NCBI GenBank assembly: GCA_002914805.1 | Contig: JXTB01000188.1 | Span: forward strand, 445,649 to 509,648 | DNA from: Parasponia andersonii | Taxonomy: Eukaryota > Streptophyta > Magnoliopsida > Rosales > Cannabaceae | DNA: 64,000 bases | Reading direction: 5' to 3' | Part shown: piece by piece, positions 24,303-36,500 of the stretch | Position numbering within the stretch: position 1 is the first letter of the stretch | How the letters are laid out: every line of letters begins with the position of its first letter | The notes under the pieces: model-generated | The model's database searches: none | Seen by the model: the letters and a program-made list of their open reading frames with translations, nothing else | Told to the model about the DNA's origin: nothing | Position numbers and translations under genes: made by a program

Positions 24303-24714
24303 GGAAATTTGATTTTTTATGGTATTTTTTCAAAAAAATTAAAAAATCCCGGATTTGAAATTGTTCTGAAAAATCCCAGATTTAATTATAAAATACCACT
24401 TTTAAAAGTATTTAGAAAAATACAACTTTTATTGATTCATGAGATACTTAAGGTAACTAGTCAAATTACCTGACGTAACTTGAATAGTTACTTCAAGTAA
24501 CTGGATTGGTTACTCTAAGTAACCTAACTAGTTACCTCGAGTACCATTGAAAAATGCCAAATTTAAAAAAATGTATTTTTCTAAATATTTTTTAAAAGTG
24601 TTATTTTTCTAATAATACTTTTAAAAAATGATACTTTTCTAAATCAATCCGGGATTTTTCAAAAAATGAGTTCACCCGGGATTTTTCAATTTTTGGTATC
24701 TTGGGCATGGAATT
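24303..24714. mobile_element. Small TIR element with AGTAAC/GTTACT motif core
   Basis: The left arm (TATGGTATTTTTTCAAAAAA, then AAATCCCGG) pairs with the right arm (CCCGGGATTTTTCAATTTTT then GGTATC). Within the arms an AAAATACCACTTTTAAAAGT-like block also occurs in inverted form. The centre (24430-24545) is a run of GGTAACTAGT, AGTTACTTCAAGTAACT and GTTACCTCGAGTA words, each an imperfect palindrome. No coding capacity. Related AAATACCACTTTTAAAA words occur at 58.9-59.1 kb. Confidence 0.65.
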
Positions 24715-26189
24715 TTATAAATAGCCCTTTAGAATATACCAAGCGTAAAAATAAGACTGCATAGTGTTTTAGCCAATTTTAGGCCCATAATTCAATATAT
24801 ATATATATATATATAGCCTATTTTTTATAGCTAAATGACTTATGTAAAGACCCATTGGAAGTCTATATTAAAAATACTTTTACTGAACCATCTCTCCTAA
24901 CTTTTCACACTCTAGAGAAAAAAAAAATCTCTATTGCAATTTTCTTCATTCATGAATCATCACTGATATCAACTTCTTCTTCTTAATGCTGGAACTTTAC
25001 TATTATTGGATATGGAGTAGACTTCAATCTAGAACAATCTTCAATCTATGAATTTATTCAAAAGCATCAAAACTCTATCAATAAAGATTGAAGTTCCATT
25101 GAAAAGTTTTCAAATTTTATTGATGAGCATGAAGATCCAAAGGTAAATCAATACCGATTGATTAATTTGTTTTAGGTTTTTAGTAGATTCATCTGTGTTA
25201 TTTGGTTATTTTTAGGTGAAATACTTAGATTCAGTCGTTTTTGAAGTTTTAGTTTTTGATAGATTCAATTGAAAATTTAGGGATTTTTGTTTTTTTGTCA
25301 ATAAATTCCTATTTTAGTTCATGATTGCAGTAAAAAATATGAGTTTTAATATATGTTAGATATAATCTAACTCATGTGAAATTTGGTTTATAGTTTTTCA
25401 TATATGGTATATAGAATTTTGAATGCAATTCATGACATTATTATTCTGAGATTATAGTTTTTTAGAATTCCTATTTTAGTTCATAATTGTGATGAAAATA
25501 TGAGTTTTGATATGTTAGATATGATCTAACTCATGTAAAATTCAGTTCATAGTTTTTTACATGTGGTACATAGAAATTTAAACACAATTTATGATATTGT
25601 CATTCTTGTATATGTAAACTCAAATAGTATTTGTGTTCCATAATTTGAGAGAATTTATGGTTGGATTTAGAATCGATTTGGTACATCTTTGGTTTATGCT
25701 TAGTTCATAAGTTTATGTATTTGGTTCATAATTTTTTTTATGAAATTATGTATTTAGTTCAAGAAGTTATTAGTGTGTTTCATAACTTTACATCTTTTGT
25801 TTATAAAATTATGTTGCATAAAGTTACATTTCATATATGAGAATATATCTCATATAAATTAGTTCTTGGCACATTATGCTCCTAACTTTAAGTCTTTAGT
25901 TCATATATTTAAGTCTTTGATTCAAATTCAAAAATTGTTTGGTTCATAAAATTTTTTCTTTAGTTCATGAAGCTAAAAGTGTTATTCATAAGTTTATGTC
26001 TTTAGATCATAAAATTGTGTTTCAGATATAAGAATATATCTCCTTAAAAATTTTCTATTTGGTATATAAAGTTAGATATCTCGTTCTATTAAATTTTCTT
26101 GATGATACTATTCTATTTGGTTCATAAATTTATATTTTTAGTTTATGAATTTATGAGTGTAATTTATGATGTTATAGTTATAGTTTATA

Positions 26190-27858
26190 TATGATGCTTA
26201 AGATTCTCACATGTATACTAAGTCAATAATAAACATATTCCAATTGCATATTAGGCATCTAGAAATCATTAATACCACTTTTATAATAATATACTCATTC
26301 CTTATGTTATATTCTTTTATATACATGTTATTATGCTAATGATTATCAAAGTGTCTCGATATAGTATAAAGGCAATACCTTAGAGAGAGAGAGAGAGAGA
26401 GATAATTCTAAGTGTGCTTCTGTTATTCTAAGTAATTTTTTTTAGGTGCATATGTAAGAATTGACTTGTAAAATGTTATTACAGGTTTAAAACCGTGATT
26501 TCAATTATGTGGGAATGTCCTAAAAATAAAGGAGCTACTGTTCAAATATTTTTAAAATAAAATAACACTATTTAGGGACAAATAGACTAGTTTTTACAAA
26601 ATTATGCGCCATTTTGGATCATTTTGTGCTAATGAACTAGCATTCATCTTTTAATACTTCTGAATGGTTTTTCAATGCTAGTTATTGATTGTTAAGTACC
26701 TTAAGTGATTTGTATACTTCCAAGTCAATTTATAAATAAGTTTTCTAATTTCGTGAAAGTTATAATTTCGGTCTTGTTCAAGTATCTTGATGTATTCTTT
26801 TAGTAAAATGAGCATTCTGAATAATAGTAATTTATGACAGATAATTAGCATACTAATCTTTAGAGGATATTGACAATTTCAACTATCAATTTCTATTCAG
26901 AATACAAGGTAAGTAAAGACTTATAACTATATCACAAGGACTACATGGAAGATATCATTATGTTAAACTTACTTATTCTTGAAAGTTATGAAATGGCATG
27001 TGCATAGCACGTTTTGCATACAAATTCAGAATTTTATTAAAGAGTATTTAAAAGTAAGTACCATTATACCAATTTTATAAAATAAATTTTAATTGCTATT
27101 GTTAGTCTCTTGGAGTAGGATAGGTAAGTCTGTTGATGCGGACTCTCTCGTTAAAGCGGGACTTGTAGATCTTATGATGTTCTAATTGAAGCTGGACAAT
27201 ATTAGCGTGGTGTATGATCCCCATTTAATGAGAGAAGGAGTTTTCAAAAAAAACCTCATACGATAGTTTCACCTTATTTTTGCTCTTAGCCAAAGTTTCT
27301 GCCCAATGTTATCATAACCTATCGACTTAGGAGACTAGTAATGTACTAAGGAGACCAACTATGAATATTTTTAAAGAAAATATATGGACTCAAATATTTA
27401 AGAAAGAAAAATATATATTGGGAATCTGATGAGATTTTAAAGTTTACATAAGCATGCATAGTTTTTTACTTACTGAGATTTAGCTCATTTTAGTCTTGTG
27501 ATACAGATGAGGAGGATTTTGATGCTGACTAGCTAATTGTCGGGCTTGCCTTTTGTCGCCATGATCACATAGGTATAGATAAGCTTGACCTGTGGGTGAC
27601 GTTTTTGTATTACAATGTTTTAGGTGTGATGAAAATACTACTGTTGATAGTAAAATAGACTAACAAAGACCTCTTTTGATTATAAATTTTTATAAATACA
27701 CTTTTAACAAGAAGTGTCATGCAGTTGTGTTTGTTTAAAGGTTTTGGGAAGTTCAAATTTGACCACATTTTTACGAAACTAAAGATATGGTTTAAGAAAG
27801 AATAATACTTCATAGTTTGGCTATATATGATAATATAGTTAAATTAGGGAGTGTTACA
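26190..27858 (+). repeat. Left (5') LTR, 1,669 bp
   Basis: It aligns along its whole length with the right LTR (for example CCAATTGCATATTAGGC, TTTTGGATCATTTTGTGCTA). It begins TATGATGCTTAAG, where the right LTR has TGTAGTATCTAAG, and ends TGTTACA. The canonical first TG is mutated to TA. Mismatches with the right copy are frequent throughout, so the insertion is old. Confidence 0.92.
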
Positions 27859-27862
27859 ATAT

Positions 27863-27874
27863 TAATATCAGAGC
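27863..27874 (+). other. Primer-binding site (initiator tRNA-Met type)
   Basis: Four bases after the left LTR the sequence reads TAATATCAGAGC, close to TGGTATCAGAGC, the complement of the 3' end of initiator tRNA-Met used by many plant retrotransposons. Two mismatches reflect decay. Confidence 0.75.
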
Positions 27875-28059
27875 AGAAGTTTAATCATTTATGAAGATTA
27901 CTTACATATGTATGATTATGTTACAAAAAGCTCAGTCAACCAATAAGTTTTAATTTCTTATGTTTGTATTAAATTTGATTCCATATGTAATGATATGTTA
28001 TCTTTTTATTATTGGCTATTATGCTTTGATATAAGTGAGAAGACAACTGTGTAGAGAAT

Positions 28060-29130
28060 CATGCTAAGAGCTAAGGATTAAACTAGTGAGCAAGGGGGTG
28101 ATAGGAGGGGTACTACTGAAAACAAGATCAACAAGGATTCTATTATAGGTAGATTGACATTTTGGTTGAGACACAAGTAAGACAATTAAAAAGGGAAGAA
28201 AGATGTGGAGATCAAGCTATCACAGGCCGTAATTAGACAAGAAAATTATAAACCAGCTTATGAGAGGTTTAGAAAGAATAAGCCTCAAACTTTCAAGGGT
28301 GAAACTAATCCACTATTGGTAGAAGAGTAGATTCGGAGTATTGAGGGTATTTTTGATTATATTAGAATCTCTGATGAGAAAAAGGTTCCATGTGCCACTT
28401 TTATATTCTAGATGGATGCTAGACACTAATGGGATTCTATGAAGTCCATCATTGATGTTAACAAGTTTACTTGGGAGCAGTTTATGGAAATATTCTACAG
28501 AAAATATTTCAACAATGCATACAAAATAATGAAAGCTATTGAGTTTATTAATCTGAAATAGGAAAGTATGTCTATTAATGACTATATAAAGAAATTTGAA
28601 GAGTTATCCCGATTTGCTCTGCATATAGTAAGTACAAATGAGCTAAAAGTAAACCGGTTCTTATAAGGGCTTAAGGTATAAATTTATAGGGATGTTAAGA
28701 TATCTGCTCATAAAGATAAGCCATATGTTGAGGTTATAGATAAAGTTTTTAAAATAAAAGAGATTGAACTAAGGGTTATAAAAGCTCAGAAAATTCGTAA
28801 GAATATAAATATGGCAAGAAGAAATACAATCTTTGGAAAAGAATCTCAATCAAAGATTAGTAGAAATAAAAGAAAGTGGCAACAAACTCAAGGAAAAAGA
28901 CAAGAGCCTCAAAAATGCCAAGCAACAAGTTAGCAGAAACAATCAGTTACTAATCAGAGGACTGTTTGTCCCAAATATGGAAAAACTTATCGTAAAGAGT
29001 ATTTAGTGAGATTTGGTGCTTGTTTATTATGTGAAAATTCTGGTTACTTTACAAAAAATTGTCCAAATACTTCAGATGAGCAGAAGAAAGTCCTAACTCA
29101 TGTATATATGATGACCAAAGAAGATGTCAA
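28060..29130 (+). pseudogene. gag region of the gypsy element, broken
   Basis: Plant gypsy gag is readable in pieces: around 28470-28600 (FTWEQFMEIFYRKYFN, then SINDYIKKFEELSRFALHIV) and around 28690-28790 (KISAHKDKPYVEVIDKVFKI). The nucleocapsid zinc knuckle at 29022-29060 is CLLCENSGYFTKNC: all three cysteines are kept but tyrosine replaces the usual histidine. Several in-frame stops interrupt the region. gag would build the virus-like particle and bind the RNA. Confidence 0.85.
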
Positions 29131-29618
29131 GGCGAACTCATTTGCTGTAGTAGGTGAGATTCTTATCTCTGATATTCCTATTAACACATTGATAGATTCA
29201 GGGGCCACACATTCATTTGCATCACATGCATTTGTGAGAAGGCAAAACACCAGAATAACTAAATTTTAAATATTGTGTAATCATTCCATCAGGAGAAGCT
29301 TTATGTTCTGATCAAGTTCTCAAGGTATGTCCAATCTATATAGCTGACAAAAACTTACGTATAGATTTGACAGTATTGGATATGTAAGATTTTGAAATTA
29401 TTTTGGGTATGGATTGGTTATCTAAATACTATGCTACTATTGATTACTATAAGAAGAGGGTAAGATTTGAGCCACCAAGTATAGAAAAGTTTACTTTTGT
29501 TAGTACTAGTGAAAACTTGATGATTCCAATCATTTCTTCAATAAAAACAAGGAAGTTATTAGAGAAGGAATGCATAGATTACTTGGCAAATATAATGGAT
29601 ATTAGAGAATAATTAAAA
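29131..29618 (+). pseudogene. Retroviral-type aspartic protease region, broken
   Basis: The active-site block NTLIDSGATHSFASHAF is intact near 29185-29235, including the DSG catalytic triad. The frame then shifts near 29269. A downstream segment (GMDWLSKYYATIDYYKKRVR at 29406-29465) is the conserved stretch between protease and RT of plant gypsy polyproteins. The protease would cut gag-pol into mature proteins. Confidence 0.85.
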
Positions 29619-30482
29619 ATGAAGCATGAGGAAGTATTGATAGTTAATGAATTTCTTGATATATTTTCTAAAGATCTACTTGGGTTACCACCTGATAGAG
29701 AGATAGAGTTTACTATTGACTTATTGCCTAGTACGGCTCCTATCTCTAAGACACCTTATAGAATGGCTTCAGTAGAGTTAAAGAAATTAAAAATACAGTT
29801 ACAAGAGTTACTAGATAGGAGTTTTATTCACCTAAGTTTTTTACCATGGAGTGCTCTAGTTTTATTTATAAAGAAGAAAGATAGGACTATAAGACTTTGC
29901 ATTAATTATAGAGAGCTAAATAAGGTCATAATAAAAAATAAATATCTCTTTCACAGAATTGATGATTTATTTGACCAACTACAAGGAGCTTCTGTATTTT
30001 CGAAGATTAATTTAAGGTCAGGATACCACCAGTTGAAAATTAAGAAGAAAGATATTCCAAAAACAACTTTCAAAATGAGATACGAGCACTATGAATTTTT
30101 AGTGATGCCCTTTGGATTAACTAATGCCCCAGCTGCTTTCATGCACACGATGAATAGAGTATTCAAGAATTTCTTAGATAAATTCATTATAGTTTTTATG
30201 GATGATATTCTAATTCATTCACGCTCAAAAGAGGAGCATATGAAACATTTGAAGACTATTTTAAGAATTCTCAAAGAAAAATAGTTGTATGCTAAGTTTA
30301 AGAAGGGCGAATTCTGGTTAGAGAAAGTTATCTTCATTGGTCATATAGTTTCTAAAAATAGTATTTCTATGGATCCAATAAAAGTTGAAACTATAAGTAA
30401 TTGGCCAAGACCTACAAATATTTCTAAGATTCGTATTATAGACATTTTTTTGAAGGGTTCTCAAAGCTGGTTTTTCCATTGA
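29619..30482 (+). pseudogene. Reverse transcriptase domain of the gypsy element
   Basis: This is the longest open piece of the element (221 codons, then a stop at 30282 and 65 more in frame). It has the typical plant gypsy RT blocks: [17 protein letters not shown], the SGYHQLKI block, [12 protein letters not shown], and the catalytic FMDDILIHS, in which the two aspartates are kept and the family YxDD/FxDD motif is intact. VIFIGHIVS follows. Substitutions at usually fixed sites (for example [17 protein letters not shown]) show decay. After about 30480 the frame is lost just where RNase H should begin. Confidence 0.92.
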
Positions 30483-31963
30483 CTCATTTAACAAGGAAGA
30501 ATGTGAAGTTTTAATGGGACAATAATTGTGAAAAGAGTTTTGAGGAATTGAAGCATCGTTTGGTAACAATCTGTATACTTTCAATACGGTCTAGATTATG
30601 AGGATTTGTTATTTATAGTAATGGTGTAATCAGATATAGAAACAGATAGTGTGTGCTTGATGGAATTATTAGAAAGGAGATATTGATGGAAGCTCATGTT
30701 ACTCCCTATTCTGTACATCCTGGTACTACAAAGATATATATAAAGACTTAAATATGCATTATTGGTGGCTTGATATAAAGAAAGATGTTGTTGAGTTTAT
30801 ATAGCAGTGTCTCACTTGCCAGTAAGTCAAAGCTGAACATCAAAGATCTGCTGGGAAATTAAAGCCTTTGAACATACTTCAATGGAAATGGGAAGAGATT
30901 GCTATAAATCTTATTATTGGACTTTCTAAGACAAATAAGTGACATGATGCTTTTTGGGTGATTGTGGATAGATATACTAAATCAACTAATTTCTTTCTAA
31001 TTAGAATAAATTATAACTTGGACCAGTTTACTCGATTATACGTTCAGGAGATTGTGAGATTACATAGTATTCCAAAAGTTATAATTTCTAAACGAGATTC
31101 TAGATGTACTTCAAAATTTTGGAGGAGTGTTCAAAGGGCAATGGGTACAAAATTGGAATTTAGTACAATTTTTCATCCTCAAACTGATGGGCAATTAAAG
31201 ACAACTATACAAACCTTTGAAGATATGCTTAAAGCTTGTGTGTTAGATTTCTATAGAGCAAATACTTGCTACTTATAGAATTTACTTACAATAATAATTA
31301 ATAAGTTTCTCTTGAGATACCTCCATATCAAGCATTGTATAGAAGAAAATGCAAATCTCCTATTTATTGAGATGAAATGGAGGAGAGAAAATTTCTTGGA
31401 CTAGTATTGATAAGAGAGACAAATGAGGCAGTAAAAAAATATTCGAAAAAGTATATTAACTGCTCAAAGTAGATAAAAATGTTATTCAGATCCTAAAAAA
31501 AGAAAACTAGAATTTAACATTAGAGATAAAGTATTCCTGAAAGTTACTCCTATAAAAGGAATAATGAGGTTTGAGAAGAAAGGAAAACTAAGTCTCAGAT
31601 ATGTAGGCCTTTTTGAGATACTCAACAAAGTTAGAGATGTTGCCGATAGACTCACTTTGCCATGTTCATTGTCAAACATACACAATATATTTCATGTCTC
31701 TATGTTAAGAAGGAATATTTTAAATCCTTCATATGTTTTGGATTATGAGTAATTGGAGCTAATTCAAGACGTGAGTTACGAGGAACATCCAGTAAAGATC
31801 TTGGATACAAAAGCAAAATAACTTAGAAACAAGAAAATCCCTTTGGTAAAAGTACGATGGAAGAACCATGAAGTAGCAGAGGCCACATAGAAAAGAGAAG
31901 AGGAGATAAAAAATAAGTATCCACAATTGTTTGGATAAGTTAATTTTGAAGACGAAATTTTAC
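30483..31963 (+). pseudogene. Remnant RNase H edge, integrase and C-terminal region, broken
   Basis: Only a short piece of the RNase H connection (CEKSFEELKHRL near 30529) remains, followed by a jump to the integrase zinc region (HPGTTKIY near 30720). The integrase core is readable at 30950-31280: WVIVDRYTKSTNFFLIR (first catalytic Asp), KRDSRCTSKFW (second Asp) and HPQTDGQLKTTIQTFEDMLK (the region of the catalytic Glu; the usual SERTIQ is here KTTIQ, so the Glu appears lost). The tail DRLTLPCSLSNIHNIFHVSM and a PLVKVRWKNHEV segment near 31840 end the polyprotein. Multiple stops. Confidence 0.88.
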
Positions 31964-31977
31964 AAGGAGGGGAGAAT
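31964..31977 (+). other. Polypurine tract of the gypsy element
   Basis: AAGGAGGGGAGAAT lies immediately upstream of the right LTR, the normal place and composition for the plus-strand primer of reverse transcription. Confidence 0.8.
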
Positions 31978-33634
31978 TGTAGTATCTAAGATTCTCACAT
32001 ACATACTAAGCCAATAATAAACATGTTCCAATTGCATATTAGGCTCTAGAAGTCATTAATACCACTTTCATATTAATATACTCATTCCTTATGTTATGTA
32101 CTTTTATATACATATTATTATATTAATAAATGTCGAAATATCCCGATGCAGTGTAAAGGTTCAATACACTCAAAGAGAGAGTTCAAGTATGCTTATGTTA
32201 TTCTAAGTAATTTTTTTTGAGATGTATATATGGGAATTGATTTGTGAAATCTTATTACATGTTTAAAACCATGATTTTAATCATGTGAGAATGTCATAAA
32301 AATATGACAGGTGTTGTCTTAAATATTTTTAAAATAAAATGACACCATTTAAGGGCAAATGGTTTACTTTTTACAACATTATGTGCCGTTTTGGATCATT
32401 TTGTGCTAATAAATTAGCATTTATATTTTAATACTTTTGAACAGTTTTTCAATGCTAGTTATTAACTACTAATTACCTTAAGTGATTTGTATACTTCTGA
32501 GACATTTTATGAATAAGTTTCCTAATTTGTTGAAAGTTCTGATTTTGGTCTTGTTCAAGTATCTTGATGCATTCTTTTACTAAAATATACATCTTGAATA
32601 ATAGAAATTTATGACAGATAATTAGCACACCAATATTTAGAGGATATTGACCATTTTCACTACTAATTTCTATTCAAGACATGAAATAAGTAAAGACTTA
32701 CAACTGTTTCACAAGAACTATATAGAAGATGTCATTATGTTAAACTTACTTATTCTTAAAAGTTATGAAATGACATGTGCATGTCATATTTTGCATGCAA
32801 ATTGAAAATTTTACTACAGGGTATTTAAAAATGAGTATCATTATATCAATTCTATAAGATAAGTTTTAATTGTAATTGTTAGTCTGTAGAGCTAGGTAGG
32901 TAAATCTGTTGATGCAGACTCTCCCATTGAAGCGGGATTTGCGGATCTTATGATAAGTTTTGTTGAAGCGAGACAATATCAGCGCAGTATGGGATGTCTT
33001 TTTGATGAGAGAAGGAATTTTCAAAAAACTTTATACGACAGTTGTACCTTATTTTTACTATTGGCGAGAATTTCCGCCCAATGTTATTATGACCTATCGA
33101 CTTATAGGACTAACAGTATGCTAAGAGGCCCAACTATGAATGTTTTTAAAGAAAATATATGGACTCAAATGTTCAAGAAAGAAAAATATACAATAAGATT
33201 CAGATGGGATTTTAAAGCATATATAAGCATGCATAGTTTTTACAAACTGAGTTTTAGTTGATTTTAGTCTTGTGATGTAGAAGAAGAGGCATATTTTGGT
33301 ACTGACTTGCTGGTTGTTTGGTTTTCCTTTTATCACTAACCATATAGATATGGACGAGCTTGACCTGTGGAGGACGTTTTTGTATTATAATATTTTGGAT
33401 ATGATAAAAATACTATTATTAATGATAAAATAGACTGATGAAAATCCCTTTTAATTGTAAATTTTTCTAATGACACTTTCAACAAGAAATGCCATAAAGT
33501 TACTTTTGTTTAAAGGTTTTGGAAAGTTCAAATTTCCCCACATTTTTTACGAAACTAAATATATGGTTTAAGAAAGAATAATACTTTATAGTTTAGTTGT
33601 ATTTGACAATATAGTTAAACTAGGGGGTGTTACA
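31978..33634 (+). repeat. Right (3') LTR, 1,657 bp
   Basis: It begins TGTAGTATCTAAG and ends TGTTACA, the canonical TG...CA, and keeps better termini than the left LTR. It is co-linear with the left LTR over its full length. TTATA follows directly and matches the five bases before the left LTR. Confidence 0.93.
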
Positions 33635-33639
33635 TTATA

Positions 33640-36212
33640 TCTGCTATATACCTTTCATTTAATTCATTCAGTTCTTCATAAATTTATCAATTTATGTTTG
33701 TTTTTTGTTCAGTATCTATTTAATTTTTTTTATTAATAAGTTTATATTTTTGGTTCATAACCTTGTATATTTATTTGACACTTCATTATGATATATGTTA
33801 ATTTGAATATGATTTATGATTTTTAATGTTTGGTACATGATTTGTAAAATCTGATAGTTTTCCTCTTGAAAACAGAATCGATAGTGAAATATTTGTGATC
33901 AAAAGAGCAGAGACATTGATGACAAATGTCAGTATAAAAGAAGAAATACAAGACAAAATCACAATCTATTGACAAAAGATGATTGTAGAACTCTATCATT
34001 GGACTGAAGGCAAGATGAGAAAGGGATATAAAAGTGATACTGAAATACAAAAGTGAAAGTGATATGGAACATGTGTTCTCATTTTGTTTTAGGAAAAATA
34101 ATATAATTTTTTGGTTTGAAAAGAATTGTTGTATTGAATACTTTTAATTGCAAAAATATTAAATATTAAACAATTTTCTCATTAGTTCAGATGTTTTATG
34201 TAATGCAATTTGATATAAATCTAAACTGTTACTTTCTTGTTTCTAGTTATTTACTTTGTAAGGTACACTTGAGTAATTTAAAAAGGACTAAAACTGTTTA
34301 GGAATGATAATATATATTTAAAATTTCTCTCTTTATGGTATATAATCTTTTAAACTAAGTACATAAGATTTTCTTCATGGTTCATTCTAATATGAAATAG
34401 GTATATAACTTCTAATACTCTGATAGGTTAGATGAACCATAGTACTATATTCTAATATCATAACCCAACAAAGAAATAATATGTGAATTTGTCATTTCGA
34501 ACACGGTATATATGTTTAAATACAATAATTCAACTCAAAAAATTATCTATAATATATTTTTTTTATTACTTTATAAGATTTCGATAACAATATTTGGGTT
34601 CATATATAATCTGGTACGTATATATTATACACAACAATAATTTTTTTTGTTCTACCAATAAATAAAAAATTCAATAATATATAGCAAGTAATGAATCTGG
34701 TATACAATCTCATATACCATAAAAAAATTTCCATATGCTAAGACCCAAAATTCATGTATTTAGAAGTGAAAAAACTTAGAAATAAGATAACAATATCAAA
34801 TATCTAAAGTAATGAATCTAGTATATAACCATATATACTAAGATAAAATATCCATATACTAAGACCAAAAAATTCATTTACCTAGATATGAAAAAAAAAA
34901 CTCTTTCCTTCAAAACAAAATAAACTATAAACTCAATACGAAAAAAGTAATAATTCATGTGTCCCATAAATTGATATCACAAGTCAACAAGCTCCAAACG
35001 TCATAAAAAGTACTTAAAATTGTATCAAATTCATCAACTTCATAATCAGAATATGAACATGTATGAAAAACTAAGAAACAAACATTAATAAAAAAAAATA
35101 ACATCACATCTATTAGTTTAGGAGGTACATACATACATATACCAAGTTAAAAACTTCATGTACCAGATATAAAAAACCAGAAAAGAAAAATAGCAGACTT
35201 GGGTTCAAACTTTTAATCAATAATAACAAAATAATTAATATATTAATCAATAATAACCACACAACATATACTACCACAAAAAATCGATAATACCAAAACC
35301 AAGAATGTATGAATCAAATAAGAGTACTGAACATCTAAGATAAATAATTACAAAAAAAAAAAGTTATATACCAACATAAAAAACACATATACCAAGACTA
35401 AAAATATATATACTAAATGAGAAATACAAAATATATGTTCAATAACAAAAGCTAGCAAACAGTAATACCATATACCATAAAATATATCATATATACCACT
35501 ACGAATACTACATATACTACGGCTAAAAATTAATGAACCATTGCCAATTACAAAAGCCAATTTCCAAAACACATAACAAAATACAAAAAGCTACTAAGAC
35601 CTAACAAAAAAAACAATCGCATGCTTGAATTAAAATTAATTATAACACAAACCTCTAGTATAAATGAAAATTCCCAAAATCAATACACAATATAATCAAA
35701 TTTAAATCAAGAAAGTAATACATATTAAAACAAAATCAAAATAAAAAAACACTGGAGATTTGACCAAAGCAATACACAAATTGTCAGAAAATGTTGAGAT
35801 CCGAGAAAATGAACAAAGCGACCCTGAATAAAATGATAATGAACCAAGCAACGCGAAAGAAGAAGAATAATAGAGATATACGCCGAAAAATACACGAAGT
35901 CGCCGTAGATAAAAAAAAAACTATGGATATTAAAAAGAAAAATTAATGGAAGAATGAGAGAAATTTAGAAAAAAAAAGAACGACAGAAAAAAAAAAAGAA
36001 GAAAGAAGAAGAGAAAAGAACAATCGACAAAAAAAAATGAACAATTCCATTACCAGCAAAAATGGAAAAGTAAAAATTAATTAGTTGGAGATTTTTAAAC
36101 AATGAACATATGGATATTAATTTTAAATTTTGAACATACGCTTAAACAGTTTTAAAACTGTTTAAAAATTTGGACGTATATTACATTTTCTCTGTAAAAA
36201 TACATATATTTT
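33640..36212. repeat. Right half of the GGTTCATAA/ACTAAGACC repeat region
   Basis: No gene is seen. Words such as CATATACCATAAAAAAATTT, ATATACTAAGACCAAAAAAT and TCATGTACCAG recur every 40-90 bp between about 34680 and 35560. From 35870 to 36020 the sequence is strongly purine-rich (AGAAGAAGAGAAAAGAACAA), which mirrors the pyrimidine-rich stretch at 24940-24990 on the other side of the retrotransposon. Confidence 0.6.
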
Positions 36213-36234
36213 ATTTAGCTATAAAAAGAAAAGG

Positions 36235-36500
36235 AAAAATTGACATTTATTAAAACAAAGTCTGAAAAAAAGGGCACGCACTCTAATCCCCCACCTTCCT
36301 CCTTTTTTTTTTTTTTTTTTTCCTCATATTCTGTTTTTTGTGTTTTTCTTTTGGCACCAATTCAGTGCCTACATTTTGAGGGACTTCATCCCTCATAGCA
36401 CATATGACCATTGGATCTGTTTAAAAGGGCAAAACTTGCAACCGGTAGATAACTTGTACGATTTATTGAATATTATAAAATAGAAAACAGTTGAGTTTCT
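36235..36500. other. Short spacer with a 20-nt poly-T tract
   Basis: A T20 run lies at 36303-36322. The following 150 bp are less AT-rich than their surroundings and could be upstream sequence of the exon-like region that starts near 36507. Nothing further can be supported. Confidence 0.4.

Larger units (their letters stand above)
26190..33634 (+). mobile_element. Ty3/gypsy LTR retrotransposon, complete but degenerate
   Basis: The element has two LTRs (26190-27858 and 31978-33634), a primer-binding site, a broken gag-pol and a polypurine tract. It is flanked by the 5 bp duplication TTATA at 26185-26189 and 33635-33639, so both ends are original and the insertion is a single event. The domain order protease, RT, integrase marks it as gypsy (Metaviridae-like) and not copia. 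The RNase H region is largely missing and all coding parts carry stops, so it cannot move by itself. The C-terminal part with a PLVKVRWKNH-like segment recalls the Tekay/Del group; that is a low-confidence guess. Confidence 0.9.
24817..36234. mobile_element. Putative large non-coding element split by a gypsy retrotransposon
   Basis: The left part (25200-26185) is full of TTTGGTTCATAAATTT and GTTCATGA-like words. The right part (34700-35570) is full of the opposite-strand counterpart (CATATACTAAGACCAAAAAT and TCATGTACC words). This strand switch fits one element with inverted subterminal repeats. A possible short TIR is CCTATTTTTTATAGCTAAAT at 24817-24836, paired with ATTTAGCTATAAAAAGAAAAGG at 36213-36234. 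The gypsy element at 26190-33634 interrupts it with its own target duplication. No transposase seen. Boundaries and class are tentative. Confidence 0.35.

Noticed and set aside
24817-24836. Firm assignment of this terminus to a named superfamily
   Set aside because: The match to 36213-36234 is only about 13 identical bases in AT-rich DNA and no target duplication was found, so I kept it as tentative.
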